The notes: generated by a model not told the origin, from the letters alone. Positions 35,036-43,799 are shown, counted from the first letter of the stretch. The stretch: 47,659 nt of DNA from Candidatus Woesebacteria bacterium GW2011_GWB1_33_22 (GCA_000989765.1 LBOW01000001.1:1-47659); one strand, 5' to 3'. Program-made: numbers and translations.

Positions 35036-36842
35036 CTTCTGAATTTTCAAAAAATTTTGATAAACCAAGTAATTCTGGATTGACTTTTGGTGCAACCGCT
35101 TTAGGATAATACAATATATTGGCATTGGTAGACTTTAGAGCTGTACTAATCTTGACAGCATCTAAGTTATCAAAAATTACTCTTTTTATTTCAAGACGGG
35201 GCTTATAATCATAGCCCATGATATCTACTTGTTCATAATCATCAAAATAGGTTCTTCGAGAAGAAAATGCAGACACATATGATGTATCAAACCAATCCCA
35301 AATATCAGGGGTAATCTTCTTTAGATCTAAATACTGATTGTATGGTGGGGTTAAAATTACAGCGTTTATGTCAGTATTATTTTTAATAAAATTTAAAGCT
35401 TCAATTTCTGATGCACTAATCTTCGCGAACGCTGATCGAGTGTAGTAACCATCTTCGATGTAGAACTCTTTCAATAAATTAATTTGAGTAGGAATCATTA
35501 ATAGAAAGATGACAGGGACTAGAATCTTGAATCTAGAAGTTAACTTAGCTGTTCCGATTCCAGCTAAAATTCCAAATAATAATATAAAGTATTGCAAAAA
35601 CTGTGCGGTGTTACTGGCTACACCTTTTTGTAAAAAGAGTAATGGAAAAATCAAAGAAAAGATAATTGAGATTTTAAAAATTGCATTGGTCTTTACAAAT
35701 TCCCAAAGGCCTAAAAATCTCATACCCAAATTTCCAAAAAAGAAAATTAAAAAGCCCATTCCTTCAAGCCAAATAACTCTTTTTAAGTTATGTTCGTAAA
35801 TATATGTTTGGCGTCTTAACTCCCAATCCAACAGATTAAGCCTTGAAGGCTCAACAATCATGGTTCGTATATACCACCAGGGTTCATAAATTAAAAACGA
35901 TCCAGTATTTGATGAGTTTGGTAAATAAAGGGCAAGAGCCATAATTCCACTTAAAAATGAAAGGAAAAATAATTTAGCATCTTTTTTAAATATTAAATTC
36001 CAAGTACCAATTATTGCTAAGGTTAAAAGAATAATTACCCCCGCATAAATTTTGAAGGCAGAGATTGTCCCTAGTAAAATAAAGGAGATAAAAAAGAATA
36101 ATTTTTGTTTTGACTTGTCATTATTTTGTAAAAATGTTATGACAAAATAAATAGCTGATAAAAATAAAAAGTTAGAAATGATTTGCGGTGGATTACCGCT
36201 TGAACTTTGAATTTGAGTGGCCCAAAAGACGCTTTCTCCCTTTCCAATTAGATAGCCAAAACTTCCCGCAAAATAAGTAAATATAGTTGCCCAAATAGAG
36301 GCTTGGAAGTTATTTGTTAGTTTTTTTGTTAGAAAATATACAGATGCTCCTAAAAATAGTGAATAAATTAATGGAAATATCCTAAAATACAAATTCTCGT
36401 TTGTAATCTTAGTATATTTACCAACTATTGCAGGTAAAATGTCAGAAAAAAAATGATAGTTAGTTAGTTTCTCTCCTGCAAAGATAGGGTTTTGAAGTGG
36501 CCATGTTTTTTTCATTTCTTCCATTAAAGCAATATGCCAAGTTCCGTCATGTCCGTGAGCGCTCCAAAATAAAAGATCGCCATTTTTGTAAGTTCCACTT
36601 GGTGAAATAACTGCAAGCTGGCCTATAATTCCGATTGAAAATACTAAAAGAACTATAAATGTTTGAAGATTCCAGACTATTTTTATATTTTTTATTGTTT
36701 TTGCTAATGGCTTAAAGCCAACAGCTAATAGCGCTATTGTTATGGGAATGATTAAATAGGGAATATTTAGTACAATTAGAATATATGATAGGAAAGTTAA
36801 TAGGGCAAATACAAAAATTGATCCCATTAGTAAGGTTTCCAT
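35013..36842 (-). CDS. Large GT-C-like membrane protein (GHDGxWHIAL family), copy 2
   Basis: A 609-residue protein with about twelve hydrophobic segments, the only leftward gene inside the 18-43 kb run. It shares with 20967-22631 the motifs SAHGHDGTWHIALMEEM, NPIFAGEKLTNYHFFSDIL, GMRFLGLWEF, and a C-terminal soluble domain with WDWFDTSYVSAFSSRRTYF and MGYDYKPRLE. The ATG at 36842 is chosen because TATAAT lies 6 nt upstream; a longer in-frame start at 36911 would reach further into the divergent gene. Function is unknown; a GT-C or glycan-assembly role is inferred from topology and context. Confidence 0.7.
   Translation of the reverse strand: METLLMGSIFVFALLTFLSYILIVLNIPYLIIPITIALLAVGFKPLAKTIKNIKIVWNLQTFIVLLVFSIGIIGQLAVISPSGTYKNGDLLFWSAHGHDGTWHIALMEEMKKTWPLQNPIFAGEKLTNYHFFSDILPAIVGKYTKITNENLYFRIFPLIYSLFLGASVYFLTKKLTNNFQASIWATIFTYFAGSFGYLIGKGESVFWATQIQSSSGNPPQIISNFLFLSAIYFVITFLQNNDKSKQKLFFFISFILLGTISAFKIYAGVIILLTLAIIGTWNLIFKKDAKLFFLSFLSGIMALALYLPNSSNTGSFLIYEPWWYIRTMIVEPSRLNLLDWELRRQTYIYEHNLKRVIWLEGMGFLIFFFGNLGMRFLGLWEFVKTNAIFKISIIFSLIFPLLFLQKGVASNTAQFLQYFILLFGILAGIGTAKLTSRFKILVPVIFLLMIPTQINLLKEFYIEDGYYTRSAFAKISASEIEALNFIKNNTDINAVILTPPYNQYLDLKKITPDIWDWFDTSYVSAFSSRRTYFDDYEQVDIMGYDYKPRLEIKRVIFDNLDAVKISTALKSTNANILYYPKAVAPKVNPELLGLSKFFENSEVIIWKVN
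36771..36776 (+). promoter_or_regulatory. -10 box of the GT39-like gene at 36785
   Basis: TACAAT, 8 nt before the ATG at 36785, located inside the coding sequence of the opposite gene. Confidence 0.4.
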
Positions 36843-38236
36843 ATATAAATTATATACTAATTGCCATACTTCTATTAGGTTTTGCAATTCGAGCCTACAA
36901 AATAACTTCACTGCCTTTATACGGAGACGAACTTACTATCGTCTATGATTCATATTCCTTGCTAAAAACTGGAATGGACCAAACAGGTGAAGCTTTGCCG
37001 TTAACTTTTAAAATGGGAGCAGGTAGACCTGCAGGCTATGTCTATGGCAGTATACCGTTTGTGGCTATCTTTGGTCCAGGTGTTTGGGGGGTAAGGGGAT
37101 TGTCTTTTGTGTCAGGCCTAGGGATTATCGTTTTAATGTACTTTTTAGCTAAGAAGTTATTCAGTAAAAGGGTTGGCCTTATTGCAAGTTTTTTAACTGC
37201 CATATCTATGTGGGATATATATCTCTCCCGAGCAGGATTTGAGGCCCATTTTGCACTTTTTCTAGCACTTTTTGCTGTAGTTTTGTTTTTATATAAAAAA
37301 TATGTGCCAATGGCTATTTTTTTTGGCTTAACAATTTTTACTTATCCTACATTTAAATTAACGCTTCCCCTGCTTCTCTTTTCTCTTATTGTTTTTGCAG
37401 GCATTAGAGAAATACTTAAAGACAAATTATTTATAATTGCTTTAATTATTTTGGCAATATTTGCATCTTTATCCATCAAGGAAACATTGAATGGTGGTTC
37501 AGAAGAAAGATTTTCAAGATTAAATATCTTGTCTGATGTTAAATTAAAAGAGGAATTAATTCAAAAAATAAACGAAGAAAGAACATTATCAACACTACCT
37601 GAAGTTGTGAAACCATTAGTTTACAATAAACCTTTAAATTACGGAAGATTGCTTTTTGAAAATTATATGGAAAACTTATCACCAGAATTTCTTTTCTTAA
37701 GAGGGGACAGAAACCCAAGACATAATCCAGGAGAATGGGGAATGTTATATCTGGTTGAATTACCCTTAATTTTGTTAGGTCTTTTTTACTTAGGTAAAAA
37801 AAACACCAAAGAACTATATTTACTTATTTCTTGGATTCTTATCGTTCCACTAGCCACTATGTTTTTAGGACAAACTCATGCTTTAAGAAATGCCTTTATG
37901 CTTCCTCCATTTTTATTAATTTCAAGTTTTGCTCTGACTAAAGTTTCTAAGAAAATATTATTTTTATTTGCTATACAACTAATTTATGTATTATTAACTA
38001 TTTATTATTATGCACCAAATAAATTTGGTTCTTTTTGGTCACTTACGGCAAAAGAGGCATCATTAGATGCTATCTCTAAACCTAACCAAAAAGTGATACT
38101 TTCAACAAGTATCGACAATATCGAATATGCTTATCCAGTTTATGCCAAAATTGATCCAAATTTAGTTATTTCCCAATATGGAAAATTCCCTAAAATATAT
38201 GGAAATGTAGTAATTACTGATCAAGATGAAAAGTAA
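36785..38236 (+). CDS. GT-C membrane glycosyltransferase (GT39-like), tandem copy 1
   Basis: A 483-residue polytopic protein, first of four tandem paralogues. An N-terminal cytoplasmic stretch of about 20 residues precedes helix 1; the outer loop has LYGDELTIVYDSYSLLKTG with the D-E pair, then GAGRPAGYVYGSIPF. A second family motif is RGDRNPRHNPGEWG near the middle. About ten helices and a short C-terminal soluble part follow. Transfer from a polyprenyl-phosphate sugar is inferred. The only plausible start, ATG 36785, makes its first 58 bases overlap the divergent gene head to head. Confidence 0.78.
   Translation: MIGKLIGQIQKLIPLVRFPYINYILIAILLLGFAIRAYKITSLPLYGDELTIVYDSYSLLKTGMDQTGEALPLTFKMGAGRPAGYVYGSIPFVAIFGPGVWGVRGLSFVSGLGIIVLMYFLAKKLFSKRVGLIASFLTAISMWDIYLSRAGFEAHFALFLALFAVVLFLYKKYVPMAIFFGLTIFTYPTFKLTLPLLLFSLIVFAGIREILKDKLFIIALIILAIFASLSIKETLNGGSEERFSRLNILSDVKLKEELIQKINEERTLSTLPEVVKPLVYNKPLNYGRLLFENYMENLSPEFLFLRGDRNPRHNPGEWGMLYLVELPLILLGLFYLGKKNTKELYLLISWILIVPLATMFLGQTHALRNAFMLPPFLLISSFALTKVSKKILFLFAIQLIYVLLTIYYYAPNKFGSFWSLTAKEASLDAISKPNQKVILSTSIDNIEYAYPVYAKIDPNLVISQYGKFPKIYGNVVITDQDEK
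36849..36854 (-). promoter_or_regulatory. -10 box of the leftward gene starting at 36842
   Basis: TATAAT on the complement, 6 nt before the ATG at 36842 and inside the coding sequence of the rightward gene. It is paired with the box at 36771. Confidence 0.45.
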
Positions 38237-39854
38237 ATTAATATTAATTTTAATTGTTTTTTTAGCATTTTTTTTAAGATTTTACAAAATTACTTCAATT
38301 CCACCTTCATTAAATTGGGATGAGACCTCAATTGCCTATAATGCATATTCGATATTAAAAACAGGTAAGGATGAATGGGGAGAAGTTTTGCCTCTTCATT
38401 TTAAATCATTTGGTGAATACAAATTACCAGCACAAATTTATGCCTCAATTCCAGCAATTGCAATCTTTGGACTAAACGAGTTTGGGGTTCGCATCACTCC
38501 TGTCGTTTATGGAACTTTAACAGTATTTCTTTTATATCTTTTAGTGCAAGAACTGTACAGAAAAAAAGAAATTTCTTTAATATCTTCGTTTTTGCTGGCA
38601 ATCTCGCCTTGGCACATTCAACTTACTCGCGCTTCGTTTGAATCATCATTCTCTCTGTTTTGGTTTTTGCTGGCCTTACTGTTTCTGGTTAAAGGTCTAA
38701 AACGACCTAGATTTTTAGTGGTTTCTATGATTCCATTTGTAATTTCAGTTTATACATATAATACAGCCAGAGTTTTTACACCACTGTTTTTACTTGTTTA
38801 CTATTTATTAAATATTAAGTTTTTATTCAAAAATTTCAAATATTTAGCATTTAGTTTTTTAACATTTGTGATTTTAGTAAGTCCTATTATTCCCTTTGTA
38901 CTCTCTGGAGACGCTACGGCTCGTTATAAATTAGTAAGTATCACTGATGATGCAGGACTAATCCCTAGAATTGAAGAAAGAAGAAATTTATCAAAATTAT
39001 CACCTATTATTACAAAGCTAATTCACAATAGGTATACATATAACACATATTATTTTAGTCAAAATTATCTTGCTCACTTTAGCCCAAGTTTTTTATTTCT
39101 TAAAGGTGCAGGTCACCATCAACATCATGTCCAAGGTGTGGGGGAACTTTATTGGTTCCAAGCGCCATTCTTATTATATGGATTATATTTATTAATAAAA
39201 CGAAAAAGCAAATCTTTAAAAATACTTCTTCCTTGGTTACTTTTGGCCTTTGTACCCGTTTCTATGACAAATGATAGTATTCCAAATGCACTTCGTACTC
39301 TAATTGTTGTCCCTGTTTATCAGATTTTTACTGCAATAGGAATATATGAATTTATTAAACTTAATAAATATACAAAAATTATATTACTTACAACATTTGT
39401 TTTATTTAGTATTAATTTTTATATATTAGCAAATAATCTTTATACACAATACCCTATACGTTATTCAAAAGATTGGCAATATGGGAATAAGCAAGTTGTT
39501 GAGTATATAAAAGAACATCAGGACGAATATAGTCTAATAGTCTTTTCAAGAACTTATGGAGAACCACACATTTTTACACTCTTTTATTTACAATATGACC
39601 CAGCTAGATTTCAGAACTCCAAAAACTTAGAAAGATTTGAAACTTTTGATTGGGTAAGGGTACTAAGATTTGATAGATTTTATTTTCCTGATCTAGGGGA
39701 TGAAGGTACAAAATACAACGATGTTATCAAAGCAAATAAAGGCAAAAAAATACTATTCATTGGAAAACCTGGTGATTTCCCACCTGAGGCCAAAATATTA
39801 GAAAGGATTAATTTCTTAGATGGCTCAGAAGCTTTTGAGATTACTACAAACTAA
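38226..39854 (+). CDS. GT-C membrane glycosyltransferase (GT39-like), tandem copy 2
   Basis: A 542-residue paralogue with LNWDETSIAYNAYSILKTG and WGEVLPLHFKSFGEYKLP in the first outer loop. The mid-protein family motif is altered to KGAGHHQHHVQGVGELYW, replacing G-D-x-N-x-R-H by a His-rich G-A-G-H-H-Q-H-H. About eleven helices are followed by a C-terminal outer domain of about 150 residues (LIVFSRTYGEPHIFTLFY). It overlaps copy 1 by 11 nt and copy 3 by 35 nt. The donor is probably a lipid-phosphate sugar; the His-rich loop may bind a different metal or acceptor. Confidence 0.8.
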   Translation: MKSKLILILIVFLAFFLRFYKITSIPPSLNWDETSIAYNAYSILKTGKDEWGEVLPLHFKSFGEYKLPAQIYASIPAIAIFGLNEFGVRITPVVYGTLTVFLLYLLVQELYRKKEISLISSFLLAISPWHIQLTRASFESSFSLFWFLLALLFLVKGLKRPRFLVVSMIPFVISVYTYNTARVFTPLFLLVYYLLNIKFLFKNFKYLAFSFLTFVILVSPIIPFVLSGDATARYKLVSITDDAGLIPRIEERRNLSKLSPIITKLIHNRYTYNTYYFSQNYLAHFSPSFLFLKGAGHHQHHVQGVGELYWFQAPFLLYGLYLLIKRKSKSLKILLPWLLLAFVPVSMTNDSIPNALRTLIVVPVYQIFTAIGIYEFIKLNKYTKIILLTTFVLFSINFYILANNLYTQYPIRYSKDWQYGNKQVVEYIKEHQDEYSLIVFSRTYGEPHIFTLFYLQYDPARFQNSKNLERFETFDWVRVLRFDRFYFPDLGDEGTKYNDVIKANKGKKILFIGKPGDFPPEAKILERINFLDGSEAFEITTN

Positions 39855-41196
39855 TTTTGTATTGATATTGATATGTCTACTTTTTTTAGGAACGAGACTT
39901 TTTAGAATTAGTGGAATTCCATCATCTGTTTACTGGGATGAGGCATCGATTGGTTACAACGCCTATTCAGTTTTAACTACAGGTAAAGATGAGTGGGGGG
40001 AATTTATGCCCTTACACTTTCGTGCCTTTGGAGAGTTTAAACTTCCTGTCTATATATACTCAGTTACGGCTAGTGAATTTATATTTGGTTTAACTCCCTT
40101 GGCTGTTCGTTTACCTGCGGTTATATTTGGACTTTTATCAATTATTGGTTTATATTTATTAGTTCTAAAATTAACTAGTAATAAATTATTATCTCTTATC
40201 TCCTCATTCTTATTTGCTATCTCGTCTTGGTTTTTTATTTTTTCAAGAACAGGCTATGAAGCAGTTGCTGGGTTATCCTTTTTTATATGGGCAACCTATT
40301 TTGGAATTTTAAGTTTTAAGAAAAAGTGGTTTTTTATTTTTTCAACTTTATCCTTTATATTATCGTACTATTCATACAACAGTTTCCGTGTTTTAACGCC
40401 TTTTGTTTTAATTCCCCTTCTGGTATTTTCATTTTATAAAAAGAAATTTGCTGAAGTATTGATATCCATCATTATATTGGTTGTCAGTATCATACCTATA
40501 TACAAGTTATATACAAAAGATTCAGGTCTATCTAGACTTCAAACAGTTGGTACTAAATCAAGTATTATTAGCAATTACATTAAAAATTTCTCTCCTGAGT
40601 TTTTGTTTGTTAAGGGGGATTCAAACCCAAGAAGTCAAATACCAGGAAATGGAGAACTATATTATCTTGATGCAATGTTTTTGTTGTTGGGGATTTTATA
40701 TATCTTAAAGTCCAAAAATTACAAATTTTACGCAATTCTTGGGATACTACTTATTGCCCCAATACCCGCTGCAATTACAAAAGAAAATCCACATGCACTG
40801 CGGGCTATTTTGATGAGTCCTATTTTGTCTGTAATTTGTGCAATGGGAATTTATTATTTTTCTAGCTTTTTTACTAAAAATAAAAATATATTATTAACAA
40901 TAATTATTGTATTTTACGTCCTGACTTTTGAAGGTTATATATATAAGTTTGGGACGGAGTATAACAATTTATCTCGTTCAGCTTGGCAATATGAGTACAA
41001 GCAAATTTTTGAAAACCAAAAAGAAGGCTGTGTCTCAGACGAGTTTGCCCAGCCTTATATCTTTGCACTTTTTTATCACAAGGTTGATCCTTACTATTTT
41101 AGACAAACAAAAATTTTAAATAAAGTTTCAGACTGGGGTTTTTCAACAGTAAAGTCATTTGGCAATTTTGATTTTCCTAAAATATGCAAAAATTAA
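39820..41196 (+). CDS. GT-C membrane glycosyltransferase (GT39-like), tandem copy 3
   Basis: A 458-residue paralogue: VYWDEASIGYNAYSVLTTG, WGEFMPLHFRAFGEFKLP, then the mid motif KGDSNPRSQIPGNGELYYL, all recognisable in copies 2 and 4. It ends with a short soluble domain (FAQPYIFALFYHKVDP, then DFPKICKN) containing two Cys within the last 60 residues. Its ATG lies 35 nt inside the previous gene, the longest overlap in this tandem run, with no ribosome-binding site. Predicted outer-face sugar transferase. Confidence 0.8.
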   Translation: MAQKLLRLLQTNFVLILICLLFLGTRLFRISGIPSSVYWDEASIGYNAYSVLTTGKDEWGEFMPLHFRAFGEFKLPVYIYSVTASEFIFGLTPLAVRLPAVIFGLLSIIGLYLLVLKLTSNKLLSLISSFLFAISSWFFIFSRTGYEAVAGLSFFIWATYFGILSFKKKWFFIFSTLSFILSYYSYNSFRVLTPFVLIPLLVFSFYKKKFAEVLISIIILVVSIIPIYKLYTKDSGLSRLQTVGTKSSIISNYIKNFSPEFLFVKGDSNPRSQIPGNGELYYLDAMFLLLGILYILKSKNYKFYAILGILLIAPIPAAITKENPHALRAILMSPILSVICAMGIYYFSSFFTKNKNILLTIIIVFYVLTFEGYIYKFGTEYNNLSRSAWQYEYKQIFENQKEGCVSDEFAQPYIFALFYHKVDPYYFRQTKILNKVSDWGFSTVKSFGNFDFPKICKN

Positions 41197-42758
41197 CTTA
41201 CTTTTTTTTGATATTAATTGTTTTACTTTCAGTATTTTTAAGGTTTTGGAAACTTGATCAAACACCACCTTCAATTACTTGGGATGAGGCAACCGTTGGT
41301 TATAATGCCTATACAATACTTAATTGGGGTAAAGATGAATGGGGAAGAACACTTCCTTTAACGTTTAAATCATTTGGAGATGACAAAAATCCAGTCCATG
41401 TATATTTAACTGTTCCTTTTGTTGGCCTTTTCGGTTTAAATGACTATGCAGTCAGGTCATCAGCTGCAACCTTTGGTGTATTAAATGTTATCTTAATATT
41501 TTTCTTGGTTAGAAGTATTTTTAAAAGTAATGGTTTAGGTTTAATTTCAAGTTTATTTTTAGCACTTTCTCCATTTAATATTCAATTCTCAAGATTCAAT
41601 CATGAATTAAACTTTGCAATGTTTTTCTTTTTACTTGGTCTTTATTTTTTCTATAAAGCCATAAATGGAAACATCAAATATATAATACCCAGCCTTTTAA
41701 TGTTTGGAGTTGATCTTTTAACATATCAAAGTGCCAAAGTGGTAACACCTGTACTGGTGTTTTTAATTTTATTTATAAATCTAAAATTGTTGTGGCAAAA
41801 CAAGAAATATTTATTCTTTGGGATTTCAATCTACGCACTATTTCTAAGTCTTTTGTTTATTAAACCTGAACTATTGGGCGGAGAAAGGCTTAAACAAAAC
41901 CAAATACCCAAAGAACAAATCGAAAAAATAGGATTAGCGAAAATAATTCTTGGACGCTATGAAAAATATTTCCAAACTCAATTTCTATTTATTACTGGGG
42001 ATACTAATTCAAGACACTCAATTCAAACAGTCGGTACTTTTTATTGGTTGGATTTACCGTTTTTAATAGTTGGGTTATTAGGTATTTTGGCAAGACTTTT
42101 TATTAAAAAAGACAAACAAATGCTACTAGTTCTAATATGGGCCTTAATTGCTCCGATTCCTGCAGTTGTAAGTTCCGAAGCTCCACATGTAGCTAGAGCT
42201 ATGTTTCTAACAGGCAGTTGGACAATAATATCTGCATATGGAGCTTATTTAGTAATTACAGCTTTTAAAAATAAATATTATCAGGTTTTAATGTCTATAT
42301 TATTGATTTTGGCAATAACCCCATATTTTTATAAATATTTAAAAAGTTATTACACTGAATACGCAAATAAATATGCAATTGAGTGGGTTTATGGCATGAA
42401 AGAGGTTGTTGAATTTAGTAAAAAACAAGATTTTTATAAAGTTTATATGACAGACATTAGAATGCAACCATACATTTTCTTTTTATATTACCTAAAAGTC
42501 CCACTCCCTGATTATTTAGCAACTGTTAAGTTTAATCAAACAAAAAGTAAACCATCAAATTTAATATCGATTTTTGATAATTATCAGTTTGTTTGGAATG
42601 AAATTTATAGCGAGCCCGGGGACGGAATTTTATATGTAATTAGCCCCAGCATTTATGACGGACTAGCCTTTAAAAATGACTTCGAGGTACTAAACTTGAT
42701 AAAATATCCTAATGGTAATGATGCCTTTTACTTAATATCAAAAAAATGGATACCTTAA
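41184..42758 (+). CDS. GT-C membrane glycosyltransferase (GT39-like), tandem copy 4
   Basis: A 524-residue paralogue: ITWDEATVGYNAYTILNWG, WGRTLPLTFKSFGDDKNP, mid motif TGDTNSRHSIQTVGTFYWL and a C-terminal outer domain with DIRMQPYIFFLYYL. About eleven helices. The close similarity of copies 2-4 in the first 90 residues, against divergent C-terminal domains, suggests a conserved catalytic loop with changing acceptor specificity. It overlaps copy 3 and the following GT2 by 13 nt each. Confidence 0.8.
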   Translation: MQKLTYFFLILIVLLSVFLRFWKLDQTPPSITWDEATVGYNAYTILNWGKDEWGRTLPLTFKSFGDDKNPVHVYLTVPFVGLFGLNDYAVRSSAATFGVLNVILIFFLVRSIFKSNGLGLISSLFLALSPFNIQFSRFNHELNFAMFFFLLGLYFFYKAINGNIKYIIPSLLMFGVDLLTYQSAKVVTPVLVFLILFINLKLLWQNKKYLFFGISIYALFLSLLFIKPELLGGERLKQNQIPKEQIEKIGLAKIILGRYEKYFQTQFLFITGDTNSRHSIQTVGTFYWLDLPFLIVGLLGILARLFIKKDKQMLLVLIWALIAPIPAVVSSEAPHVARAMFLTGSWTIISAYGAYLVITAFKNKYYQVLMSILLILAITPYFYKYLKSYYTEYANKYAIEWVYGMKEVVEFSKKQDFYKVYMTDIRMQPYIFFLYYLKVPLPDYLATVKFNQTKSKPSNLISIFDNYQFVWNEIYSEPGDGILYVISPSIYDGLAFKNDFEVLNLIKYPNGNDAFYLISKKWIP

Positions 42759-43627
42759 AACTCTCGGTAGTATTGGCAACAAGAAACGAGGAAGAAAATA
42801 TAACTAGATGTATTAATTCTGTTAAAGATATTGCTAGTGAAATAATTGTTTTTGATGAATATTCAACTGATAAAACCCGCGAATTGGCAGAAAAATCAGG
42901 GGCCAAAGTTTTTCTTGAACCACATCATGATATATTCCATATCACAAAGCAAAAAGCTCTCGAAAAAGCTAAAGGAGAATGGATTTTGCAACTTGATGCA
43001 GATGAAATTGTTACCCCAGAACTTGCCAAAGAAATTGGGAAAGTAATCTCCTCCGATGGTGGCCCGCAGGGACTTCTCGGAGGTGATAGTAATAAACAGA
43101 AATTATTTCTTCGTCACCAACAATTAATTGAAGAAAGGGATGGAAAAATAGGTAAAGATGGTGGAGAAATTGTTGGATATTTTATTCCCAGAAGAAATAT
43201 GTTTTTGGGAAAACCATTAATTCACGCAGGGGTATATCCAGATGGAGTAATACGCTTAGTTAAAAATAGATTTGCAAGATTTCCTCAAAAATCTGTACAT
43301 GAACAAATTGAACTTGATGGAAAAGTAGGCTGGTTAAATGGTGATTTATTGCATTACGATTCACCAACATTAAAAAGATATTTATCTCGTTTAAATCGTT
43401 ACACCGATCTTCATGCAGAAGAGTTGAGAGTTAAAAAAATACCAAAAAACGTTCTAAGTTTTTTGAAGTTTACCATACTACTTCCTACATACTACTTTCT
43501 ACTGTTATATATTCGTCATCTTGGTTTCCTTGACGGCGTTAATGGCTTTCTTTGGAGTTTTTTTAGTGCCCTCCATTTCCCAATTGCATATTTTAAATTC
43601 ATGACAGATAATAAAAATTATGATTAG
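42746..43627 (+). CDS. GT2 glycosyltransferase, WaaE/KdtX-like with an insertion
   Basis: A 293-residue GT2: LSVVLATRNEEENITRCI, VFDEYSTDKTRELAEKSGAK, KQKALEKAKGEWILQLDADE (metal site), then YFIPRRNMFLGKPLIHAG and YPDGVIRLVKNR. The N-terminal and C-terminal halves match the WaaE-type enzymes at 22606 and 23481. Between them, about residues 94-130, lies a charged insert (GGPQGLLGGDS, EERDGKIGKDGGE) that they lack. The C-terminus is hydrophobic (ILLPTYYFLLLYIRHLGF), suggesting membrane attachment. It is the last gene of the long rightward glycan run. Confidence 0.83.
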   Translation: MDTLKLSVVLATRNEEENITRCINSVKDIASEIIVFDEYSTDKTRELAEKSGAKVFLEPHHDIFHITKQKALEKAKGEWILQLDADEIVTPELAKEIGKVISSDGGPQGLLGGDSNKQKLFLRHQQLIEERDGKIGKDGGEIVGYFIPRRNMFLGKPLIHAGVYPDGVIRLVKNRFARFPQKSVHEQIELDGKVGWLNGDLLHYDSPTLKRYLSRLNRYTDLHAEELRVKKIPKNVLSFLKFTILLPTYYFLLLYIRHLGFLDGVNGFLWSFFSALHFPIAYFKFMTDNKNYD

Positions 43628-43784
43628 CCCAAAAGACATATTTGCGGGAAAAAGCGCAGGAATTACCACAGTTTCTTTTTATCCAGATGATAATAAAAGA
43701 TATTATTCTGAATACGATATAAAGTCGTACAAAGCTGATTTTATAATTAATAATTTAATGGACTTAGTAAAGATAGTAAACTAG
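43620..43784 (+). pseudogene. HAD-family C-terminal fragment (54 aa)
   Basis: A 54-codon frame starting MISPKDIFAGKSAGITTVSF and ending DFIINNLMDLVKIVN. This is the final part of a HAD phosphatase: motif IV (usually G-D-S-x-x-D-I-x-A-G-x-x-A-G-M/I) followed by the last strand and helix with A-D-x-I-I-x-x-L-x-D-L. The nucleophile, cap and the G-D of motif IV are absent; an in-frame stop lies 18 nt upstream. It overlaps the preceding GT2 by 8 nt. It is most likely the remnant of a deleted HAD gene; expression as a microprotein cannot be excluded. Confidence 0.6.
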
Positions 43785-43786
43785 GT

Positions 43787-43792
43787 TATAAT
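43787..43792 (+). promoter_or_regulatory. -10 box of the Pif1-like helicase gene
   Basis: TATAAT, 7 nt before the ATG at 43800, placing the predicted transcript start at the first base of the codon. Confidence 0.5.
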
Positions 43793-43799
43793 TCTTCAA

